The position numbers and the translations under genes are program-made. Under the pieces are notes generated by a model. That model made no database searches and was not told where the DNA came from. It worked only from the letters and a program-made list of their open reading frames with translations. DNA of 6,255 bases, taken from positions 538 through 6,792 of the forward strand of contig DOMR01000285.1 in NCBI GenBank assembly GCA_003509845.1, given 5' to 3'. Shown piece after piece: positions 1 to 5,945 of this stretch (its first letter is position 1; every line of letters starts with the position of its first letter). Source of the DNA: Chitinophagaceae bacterium. Lineage in GTDB: Bacteria > Bacteroidota > Bacteroidia > Chitinophagales > Chitinophagaceae.

Positions 1-35
1 TTACAATAGGGGTTTCAAATTTTAATTTTATAGCA

Positions 36-1967
36 TTGCATAAAATTTCTTCTTTTTTTATAACGATCAGCTTTTTGTTGGTTTCCTTGGGTGTTCAATC
101 CCAATCGGATAATGTTGTGCACGCAAAAGCTTTAGCTACACTCATCAATGATAGCAGTTATGCCTTAAAAATTAGTTTGCAAATTGATAAAGGTTGGCAT
201 GTGTATGGTGAAAATCCAGATGGAATTAACGCACCATTGTTAAAAAGTAATTTAGAATCTGCCAAATTATTACAAACGCCAAATTATTCCATTGCACCGA
301 TAAAGCAATCGGATGTTTTGTTTAAACAAGCTTTGGTTTTTACCAGTGATTTCGAGGTGAATCAAAATATACAGATTACAGGGTTTCAGCCTGACAGTAT
401 AAAATTATTTGTTGTATTAAATGTAGCCAAGGCGGATCAGTTTTACGCATTGGAACTACCATTGACGGTTGCATTATCCAAAGGAACTAAAGTAGCCGGT
501 TTTAATATATTATTACCCACAACAGCAACCACTGTACCCGATGATGCTTGTGGTAGCGCAGCTGTTACTACCTCAAATTCTAGTGGTTGGGAAGTATTCC
601 TTCTTGGATTTTTAGGAGGATTAATCGCGCTTATTACACCTTGTGTATTTCCAATGATACCTGTGACGGTTTCTTTTTTCACTAAAAGATCAAAAACAAA
701 AAAACAAGGCATTGTCAATGGATTATTATATGGGGTAAGTATTTTCTTAGTGTATGTTTTAGCTAGTGTGCCATTCCACGTTGTTGGAAATGTGCAACCT
801 GAAATTTTTAATAGTATTTCAACTAATCCATGGTTGAATATTATCTTCTTCATAATATTTATCGTTTTTAGTATTTCATTTTTTGGATTTTTTGAAATAT
901 CCTTACCTAGTGGTATTGCCAATAAAGCAGATTCAAAAAGTGGACTTGGAAGTATTGGCGGCATCTTTTTTATGGCCATCACTTTGGCCATTGTTTCTTT
1001 TTCCTGCACGGGACCTATTTTAGGTACCTTATTAGTAGGTTCACTACAAGGCGGCGCATGGGCCTTGACACAAGGTATGGCAGGGTTTGGCGTTGCATTA
1101 GCATTACCTTTTACTTTATTCGCAATATTTCCACAATGGTTACAAAGCTTACCCAAATCAGGTGGTTGGTTGGATACCGTAAAAAAGATATTGGCATTTT
1201 TGGAATTAGCATTGGCTTTTAAGTTTTTATCCAATGCGGATTTGGTAGAACATTGGGGACTATTAAAACGCGAAGTTTTTTTAGGAATTTGGGCGGTGAT
1301 AAGTATAGGATTGGCACTTTATTTATTAGGCATCTTATTATTACCACATGATGTAAAGGGCGCAAAAATTGCAGTGACTAGAAAACTGTTAGCACTGGGT
1401 GCTTTTGTTTTTGCAGGCTTTTTATTGGTGGGTATTGCACCTCAAAATGCAAAGTATCTTAATTTTTTAAGTGGATTCCCGCCTCCAACGCACTATAGTT
1501 TATTTCAGCATGAAAAGGGTAAGCATGGATTACAAGCCAATGTGATGAATGATTATGCGCAAGCAGTGCTTTTATCAAAACAGCAAAACAAACCTATATT
1601 GATTGACTTTACTGGATGGGCTTGTGTGAATTGCCGTAAGATGGAGGAGAATGTTTGGACCGATCCTGCAGTGATGTCATACATACAAAATAATTTTATT
1701 TTGGTTTCCTTATATGTGGACGATAAAGCCATGTTGCCGATTGATAAAAGATTCACTTATACCAGCAAGTCAGGACAGGCCAAGGATATCAATAGTGTTG
1801 GTGATTTGTGGGCTACATTCCAAGCAGAAAACTTTAGTCAGGTCACACAACCTTTATATGTGGTAATGAGTCCAGATGAAAAATTATTATCCAATCCAGT
1901 GGGCTATACGCCCAATGCAAGCGAGTATTTAGCTTGGCTCCAATGTAGCGCGGATAAGAATAAGTAA
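36..1967 (+). CDS. dsbD: DsbD-type thiol:disulfide interchange protein (CcdA-like membrane domain plus C-terminal thioredoxin)
   Basis: This inner-membrane protein passes electrons from cytoplasmic thioredoxin to periplasmic thiol proteins. The 643 residues show a signal-like hydrophobic start (about 5-20), a DsbD-type beta-rich N-terminal domain (about 25-150, with the WHVYGEN motif at 54-60), and eight predicted membrane segments near 186-213, 226-250, 267-288, 306-338, 344-366, 383-400, 414-437 and 451-469. A C-terminal thioredoxin domain follows (about 500-640). The membrane domain has the two redox cysteines, C203 in TPCVFPMIPV and C324 in SFSCTGP. The thioredoxin domain has CVNC (C530/C533) and a likely cis-proline at P606. 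The family identification is firm. The N-terminal domain is odd in having no cysteine. The start is uncertain: TTG at 36 is the first usable start codon, no Shine-Dalgarno sequence lies close, and the frame stays open to the left edge, so the true start could lie outside the window. The gene converges on the sigma factor gene, with a 2-base gap. Confidence 0.92.
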   Translation: MHKISSFFITISFLLVSLGVQSQSDNVVHAKALATLINDSSYALKISLQIDKGWHVYGENPDGINAPLLKSNLESAKLLQTPNYSIAPIKQSDVLFKQALVFTSDFEVNQNIQITGFQPDSIKLFVVLNVAKADQFYALELPLTVALSKGTKVAGFNILLPTTATTVPDDACGSAAVTTSNSSGWEVFLLGFLGGLIALITPCVFPMIPVTVSFFTKRSKTKKQGIVNGLLYGVSIFLVYVLASVPFHVVGNVQPEIFNSISTNPWLNIIFFIIFIVFSISFFGFFEISLPSGIANKADSKSGLGSIGGIFFMAITLAIVSFSCTGPILGTLLVGSLQGGAWALTQGMAGFGVALALPFTLFAIFPQWLQSLPKSGGWLDTVKKILAFLELALAFKFLSNADLVEHWGLLKREVFLGIWAVISIGLALYLLGILLLPHDVKGAKIAVTRKLLALGAFVFAGFLLVGIAPQNAKYLNFLSGFPPPTHYSLFQHEKGKHGLQANVMNDYAQAVLLSKQQNKPILIDFTGWACVNCRKMEENVWTDPAVMSYIQNNFILVSLYVDDKAMLPIDKRFTYTSKSGQAKDINSVGDLWATFQAENFSQVTQPLYVVMSPDEKLLSNPVGYTPNASEYLAWLQCSADKNK

Positions 1968-1969
1968 TA

Positions 1970-2551
1970 CTACAAACTCATGCCACGTTCGTTCATCATC
2001 TTTCTAAGATTGATCAAACCGTAACGCATTCTACCTAAAGCGGTATTGATACTACAGTTGGTCATTTGCGCAATTTCCTTAAAGCTCAAATTGGCATAAT
2101 GTCTTAAAACAATAATTTCTCTTTGTTCTTCAGGAAGTAAGTCCACCAATTCTTGAATATTTTTATGTGTTTGACTACGTGTCATTTTGTAATCTGCAGC
2201 GTGGTCTGAAAATTTAATCACTTCAAAAATATCTTGGTCGTCGCTTGTTTTAATCGTTGGTGTACGTTTTACTTTTCTAAAATGATCGATACAAAAGTTG
2301 TGAGAAATGCGTAAAGCCCAAGGCAAAAATTTACCTTCTTCTGCGTATTTTTTTTGTTTGATGTTATCGATGATTTTAATAAAAATCTCCTGAATCAAAT
2401 CCTCCGCTAAATAGCTGTCCTTCACCATAAATAAAATGGCGTTGTAAATTTTTTCTTGGTAACGGTCAATTAAGGTGTCAAAAGCGCGGGTATTTCCTTG
2501 TTGAAAGGACGCGATTAATTCATAGTCGCTTAGGAGTACAGTTTTGTTCAT
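1970..2551 (-). CDS. ECF-family RNA polymerase sigma-70 factor
   Basis: This is an alternative sigma factor that directs RNA polymerase to its own promoter set; the regulon cannot be read from the window. The 193 residues have the two-domain ECF layout. Region 2 (about 24-96) carries the DLIQEIFIKI core-binding helix at 51-60 and a WALRISHNFCIDHFRK segment (78-93) for melting and -10 recognition. Region 4 (about 134-187) carries LLPEEQREIIVLRHYANLS and the helix-turn-helix FKEIAQMTNCSINTALGRMR. The length is normal and no extra C-terminal sensory domain is present. The ATG at 2551 (minus strand) puts region 2 at the expected distance from the N terminus. An AAGG lies only one base before it, too close for a standard ribosome binding site. 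No anti-sigma gene is adjacent: uvrA diverges on one side and dsbD converges on the other. The family assignment is firm and the physiological role is unknown. Confidence 0.95.
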   Translation of the reverse strand: MNKTVLLSDYELIASFQQGNTRAFDTLIDRYQEKIYNAILFMVKDSYLAEDLIQEIFIKIIDNIKQKKYAEEGKFLPWALRISHNFCIDHFRKVKRTPTIKTSDDQDIFEVIKFSDHAADYKMTRSQTHKNIQELVDLLPEEQREIIVLRHYANLSFKEIAQMTNCSINTALGRMRYGLINLRKMMNERGMSL

Positions 2552-2725
2552 GCCTTGTTTTTTATAGTAGTTCGATAGGTTAGTATTGGAAAATTACTCG
2601 CAAAATGGGTCGTAAATTCATTTGTGGAAAACAAGAAATGGGTTCAAAAGCTATCCACATTTTTATTGGGAAAAGAAACTATCAAATCCTTGAACCAATT
2701 GCCTAGGATTGTGTTAATTTGCTAT
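2552..2725. other. Divergent intergenic region between the sigma factor gene and uvrA
   Basis: These 174 bases must hold the promoters of both divergent genes if uvrA starts at 2726. I found no exact TAnnTTTG element on either strand. The closest plus-strand matches are TTCATTTG (2617-2624) and TTAATTTG (2714-2721), each with one mismatch; the latter is only 4 bases from the ATG. No small gene is supported here. The DnaA-box-like pair is the only other structure seen. Confidence 0.5.
2623..2659. promoter_or_regulatory. Pair of facing DnaA-box-like sequences in the sigma factor/uvrA divergent region
   Basis: TGTGGAAAA (2623-2631) read on the minus strand is TTTTCCACA, which fits the DnaA-box consensus TTWTNCACA. 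CTATCCACA (2651-2659) on the plus strand differs from TTATCCACA at one base. They face each other across 19 bases, between the sigma factor start and the preferred uvrA start. Function is inferred from motif similarity only; chance occurrence is quite possible. Confidence 0.25.
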
Positions 2726-5581
2726 ATGCTGGAGACTAAAAAAGTGAAAAAAGCCCCATCGGCAAGTAATGACATACAAGTTGTGGGTGCAAGGGTGCAT
2801 AATTTAAAAAATGTAAACGCTTTATTCCCGCGGAACCAATTTATTGTGGTTACCGGGGTGTCGGGCAGCGGTAAATCATCTTTAACCATTGATACCTTAT
2901 TTGCGGAGGGGCAAAGACGCTATGCGGAAAGCCTTTCCTCCTATGCAAGGCAATTTATGTCCCGTATGGGAAAGCCAGATGTGGATTATATCAAAGGCTT
3001 GTGTCCTGCCATCGCTATTGAGCAAAAAGTGGTAACACGTACCCCGCGAAGTACAGTGGGGAGCATGACTGAAATTTATGATTACCTCCGTGTATTTTAT
3101 GCGCGCGTTGGTAAAACCATCTCGCCCATCAGTGGCCAGGAAGTTAAAAAGCAAGATGTGCAGGATGTACTGGATTTTATACAAAAAGGGAAAGCAGGAG
3201 ACAAAATGGTGATCATTGTTCCATTCAAGCAACAAGCCAAAAGAGATATTCAGGAGGAGTTAAATATATTACTACAAAAAGGCTTCGCCCGTATTTACTT
3301 AAGGGCAGGTGGGGCATCTGTCAATGATAAAAAAGCAAAATCAGCGGAATCCACATCGACCATTTTAAGAATAGAAGATGCATTAGCAATGACCAAAGCA
3401 GAAATCACCAAATTGGTAAAGGCACATGATGTATATGTTTTAATTGACAGGGTGGTTGTAAAAGATTTTGATGAGGATGATATTCACAGAATAAGTGATT
3501 CTATTGGAACCGCTTTTTACGAAGGAGAAGGCTTATTATGGGTGGAGCAAAATGATACCATCTTAAAAACATTCAATAATAAGTTTACATTGGATGGTAT
3601 TGAATTTGATGAGCCCAGTCCTAATTTATTTTCATTCAATAATCCATATGGGGCATGTCCCACCTGCGAAGGCTATAGTCAGGTATTAGGCATTGATGAA
3701 AATTTAGTGATTCCCAATCCAAACTTATCGGTGTATGATGGTGGAGTGGCGCCTTGGAAAGGAGAAAAATTAGTTTGGTGGAAGGATCAGTTTGTGAAGG
3801 AAGCTGGAAAGCTAGGGTTCCCAATACATCAACCAATTAATAAATTAACCAAAACGCAGGAAACCCAATTATGGAAAGGGATAGGTAAAGCGTTAGGGAT
3901 TGATGCTTTTTTTGAAGATGTAAAAGCGCATTTGTATAAAGTGCAATTTAGAGTGATGTTAAGTAGGTATCGAGGCCGAACCAATTGTTCCGATTGTGAA
4001 GGATACCGTGTCCGCAAGGAAGCATTATATGTAAAAATAGGAGGTAAGCATATTGGAGAATTGTGTGCGATGCCAGTAAGAGATTTACAAATTTGGTTTA
4101 CGGATTTAAAATTATCTGCGCATGATACGCAAGTAGCCAAAAGATTATTAATAGAACTTGAACAACGCATACAAACTTTAATGGATGTGGGTTTGGGTTA
4201 TTTGACCTTATCTCGATTGGCCAATAGTTTGAGTGGTGGCGAAAGTCAAAGAATACAATTAACCAGATGTTTGGGAAGTAACTTAACCAACTCCTTATAT
4301 ATTTTAGATGAACCAAGTATTGGATTGCATTCAAGGGATACAGAAAGGTTAATTAAAGTTTTACAAAATCTAAGGGACTTAGGCAATACTGTGGTGGTGG
4401 TGGAGCATGATGAACAAATTATGCGACATGCGGATTATATTATTGACATGGGGCCATTAGCTGCACATCAGGGTGGAGAGATAGTTGCAGCAGGTAATGC
4501 AGTAGCATTGATCAAAGATAAAAACAGTTTGACGGGCAAGTATTTAAGCGGTGTATTATCTATACCTATTCCAGATAAAACAAGAGTGCCAAAACACTTC
4601 ATAAAAATTGAAGGGGCTTACTTACATAATTTAAAAACCATTGACGTGCAATTCCCATTGCATAGTTTATGTGTGGTAAGCGGAGTAAGTGGTAGCGGAA
4701 AAACAACATTGGTTAAACAGGTTTTATACAATGCTTTATTAAAAGCCAAACAATTACCAACTGAAATTGTGGGTGGATATAATGCCATCAGTGGTGATTT
4801 ACATTTGATAGATCAAATTGAAATGGTCGATCAAAATCCTATTGGTAAATCATCTCGCAGTAATCCGGTGACTTACATCAAAGCGTATGATGCCATACGA
4901 GATTTATATTCCAAACAAGCGCTATCAAAAATCAGAGGCTTTTTGCCTAAGCATTTTTCATTCAATGTGGATGGTGGCAGATGTGATACCTGTAAAGGCG
5001 AAGGGGAGCAATTGGTTGAAATGCAATTTTTAGCGGACGTGCATTTAACCTGTGAGGATTGCAATGGAAAAAGATTTAAGGAAGCAGTGTTGGAAGTGCA
5101 GTATAAGGGAAAAAATATTTATGAAGTATTGGAGATGAGTGTGGACGAAGCCATTGCATTTTTTAGTGAGGAAAAAAATATTGTATTTGCCATAAGTCCA
5201 TTACAAGAAGTAGGATTGGGCTATGTGAAGTTGGGACAAAGTAGTAGTACCTTAAGTGGTGGAGAAGCTCAGCGCGTAAAACTAGCCAGCTTTTTAGGCA
5301 AAGGAAAAGCTAGCAATAAAATGTTATTCATTTTTGATGAGCCAACCACAGGTTTACATTTTCATGATATCCATAAATTATTAAAAGCATTTAATGCGTT
5401 GATTGAACAAGGACATTCACTCATCGTAGTGGAACATAATACCGATGTGATTAAAGTGGCGGACTGGGTAATTGATATGGGCCCAGAAGCAGGTGTGGAT
5501 GGTGGAACCGTTGTTTATGCCGGAATCCCCAAAGGATTATCCAAATGCAAGGCCTCCCAAACCGGAAAGTACTTAGACTAG
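2726..5581 (+). CDS. uvrA: UvrABC system protein A (excinuclease ABC subunit A)
   Basis: UvrA is the dimeric ATPase that scans DNA for bulky lesions and loads UvrB in nucleotide excision repair. Counting from ATG 2726 the protein has 951 residues and two ABC ATPase halves. Half one: Walker A GVSGSGKSS (K50), signature LSGGESQR (502-509), Walker B LDEP (D528, E529). Half two: Walker A GVSGSGKTT (K659), signature LSGGEAQR (from S844), Walker B FDEP (D871, E872). Zinc modules are C311/C314 with C421/C424, and C753/C756 with C776/C779. The frame extends upstream to a GTG at 2624, which would add 34 residues with no family similarity. I chose the ATG because it places the conserved VVGARVHNLKN segment near the N terminus, as is usual. 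Neither start has a good Shine-Dalgarno sequence. A long linker precedes the first zinc pair, so the UvrB-binding region appears present and this is not a class II UvrA lacking it. Spacing differences suggest a divergent lineage or second paralog. Confidence 0.95.
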   Translation: MLETKKVKKAPSASNDIQVVGARVHNLKNVNALFPRNQFIVVTGVSGSGKSSLTIDTLFAEGQRRYAESLSSYARQFMSRMGKPDVDYIKGLCPAIAIEQKVVTRTPRSTVGSMTEIYDYLRVFYARVGKTISPISGQEVKKQDVQDVLDFIQKGKAGDKMVIIVPFKQQAKRDIQEELNILLQKGFARIYLRAGGASVNDKKAKSAESTSTILRIEDALAMTKAEITKLVKAHDVYVLIDRVVVKDFDEDDIHRISDSIGTAFYEGEGLLWVEQNDTILKTFNNKFTLDGIEFDEPSPNLFSFNNPYGACPTCEGYSQVLGIDENLVIPNPNLSVYDGGVAPWKGEKLVWWKDQFVKEAGKLGFPIHQPINKLTKTQETQLWKGIGKALGIDAFFEDVKAHLYKVQFRVMLSRYRGRTNCSDCEGYRVRKEALYVKIGGKHIGELCAMPVRDLQIWFTDLKLSAHDTQVAKRLLIELEQRIQTLMDVGLGYLTLSRLANSLSGGESQRIQLTRCLGSNLTNSLYILDEPSIGLHSRDTERLIKVLQNLRDLGNTVVVVEHDEQIMRHADYIIDMGPLAAHQGGEIVAAGNAVALIKDKNSLTGKYLSGVLSIPIPDKTRVPKHFIKIEGAYLHNLKTIDVQFPLHSLCVVSGVSGSGKTTLVKQVLYNALLKAKQLPTEIVGGYNAISGDLHLIDQIEMVDQNPIGKSSRSNPVTYIKAYDAIRDLYSKQALSKIRGFLPKHFSFNVDGGRCDTCKGEGEQLVEMQFLADVHLTCEDCNGKRFKEAVLEVQYKGKNIYEVLEMSVDEAIAFFSEEKNIVFAISPLQEVGLGYVKLGQSSSTLSGGEAQRVKLASFLGKGKASNKMLFIFDEPTTGLHFHDIHKLLKAFNALIEQGHSLIVVEHNTDVIKVADWVIDMGPEAGVDGGTVVYAGIPKGLSKCKASQTGKYLD

Positions 5582-5595
5582 ATTCTATGTAACTT

Positions 5596-5641
5596 ATTTA
5601 AAATCAAGCTGTTATGTAAAATAAAGCAGCTGCATTTAAAT
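5596..5641 (+). terminator. Imperfect hairpin after uvrA, candidate intrinsic terminator
   Basis: Starting 15 bases after the uvrA stop, ATTTAAA (5596-5602) can pair with TTTAAAT (5635-5641), AGCTG (5607-5611) with CAGCT (5627-5631), and TTAT (5612-5615) with ATAA (5621-5624). This leaves a 5-base loop, a 2-base bulge and one small internal loop. A T-rich stretch follows (5641-5657). The position and structure fit a terminator separating uvrA from hicAB. The stem is AT-rich and interrupted, and the T-run is broken by C and G, so efficiency is uncertain. Confidence 0.45.
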
Positions 5642-5650
5642 TTCTTGTGT

Positions 5651-5658
5651 TATTTTTG
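5651..5658 (+). promoter_or_regulatory. Candidate Bacteroidota -7 promoter element for hicAB
   Basis: TATTTTTG matches the Bacteroidota -7 consensus TAnnTTTG exactly and lies 29 bases before the hicA ATG, leaving room for a short leader. No good TTG-type -33 element is found 18-21 bases upstream; the nearest is CTG at 5630-5632. An alternative reading uses TTG at 5656-5658 as the -33 element, a 20-base spacer and CAATTTTG (5679-5686, one mismatch) as the -7 element. That reading would put transcription start at or past the ATG. Confidence 0.33.
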
Positions 5659-5681
5659 TTGTAACTAAAAAATAGTTGCAA
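5659..5681 (+). repeat. Inverted repeat at the hicA start, candidate HicB operator
   Basis: TTGTAACTA (5659-5667) and TAGTTGCAA (5673-5681) are inverted copies around an AAAAA spacer; eight of nine positions pair as Watson-Crick and the ninth is G-T. It begins directly after the candidate -7 element and ends 6 bases before the hicA ATG. HicB antitoxins with ribbon-helix-helix domains bind palindromes at their own promoters, so autoregulation is the likely role. In RNA the same sequence could form a hairpin next to the start codon. A terminator is less likely, since only four T residues follow. Confidence 0.45.
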
Positions 5682-5687
5682 TTTTGT

Positions 5688-5945
5688 ATGACAAAGAAAA
5701 ACAAACTACTAGAAAGGTTCTTAAGTGTTCCTAAGGATTTCACTTATGATGAATTGAAAACATTGTTACGAAGTTTAGGATATGAAGAAAGTAATCTTGG
5801 AAAAACTTCTGGATCAAGGGTTGAATTTTATAATGAAATCAATTACCATAAATTCAAAATCCATAAACCGCATCCAGGAAAAATTGTAAAACACTTTTAT
5901 TTAAAAATAATTATTGAGGATTTAAAATCATTTGAAATTATATGA
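5688..5945 (+). CDS. hicA: HicA-family toxin (putative mRNA interferase), GSR/HKPHP variant
   Basis: This is the likely toxin of a type II toxin-antitoxin pair; HicA proteins are small double-stranded-RNA-binding-fold RNases that cleave mRNA. The 85 residues show an N-terminal helical part with FTYDELKTLLRSLGY (18-32), then the core strand motif KTSGSRVEF (39-47), and a second strand with HKPHPGK (59-65) leading into a C-terminal helix. The classic HicA GSHH motif with its catalytic histidine is replaced here by GSR (42-44). H59 and H62 are the conserved-looking histidines and might serve in catalysis, which is inference. I chose ATG 5688; an in-frame TTG at 5676 would add four residues but lies inside an inverted repeat. 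The stop codon overlaps the hicB start in ATGA, which implies translational coupling. The gene is very AT-rich, 63 G+C in 240 bases over 5701-5940 by my count, against 81 in 180 in sampled parts of uvrA. That fits acquisition by transfer. Confidence 0.85.
   Translation: MTKKNKLLERFLSVPKDFTYDELKTLLRSLGYEESNLGKTSGSRVEFYNEINYHKFKIHKPHPGKIVKHFYLKIIIEDLKSFEII

Noticed and set aside
443..1234. Long open frame of 263 codons on the minus strand inside dsbD
   Set aside because: It lies wholly opposite conserved membrane-domain coding sequence, its translation shows no recognisable domain, and it is explained by codon bias of the real gene.
2897..4334. Several minus-strand frames of 66-113 codons opposite uvrA
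   Set aside because: All are antisense to conserved UvrA motifs and their translations resemble no protein family.
5586..5619. Direct repeat TATGTAA at 5586-5592 and 5613-5619
   Set aside because: Seven AT-rich bases repeated once in an AT-rich spacer is within chance expectation, and no flanking duplication suggests an insertion.
5659..5685. Inverted repeat followed by TTTT read as an intrinsic terminator
   Set aside because: The T-run is only four bases and runs into the hicA start codon; an operator or leader hairpin fits the position better.
5676..5687. In-frame TTG start for hicA giving four extra residues
   Set aside because: It lies inside the right arm of the inverted repeat, and the ATG at 5688 begins a normal HicA N terminus.
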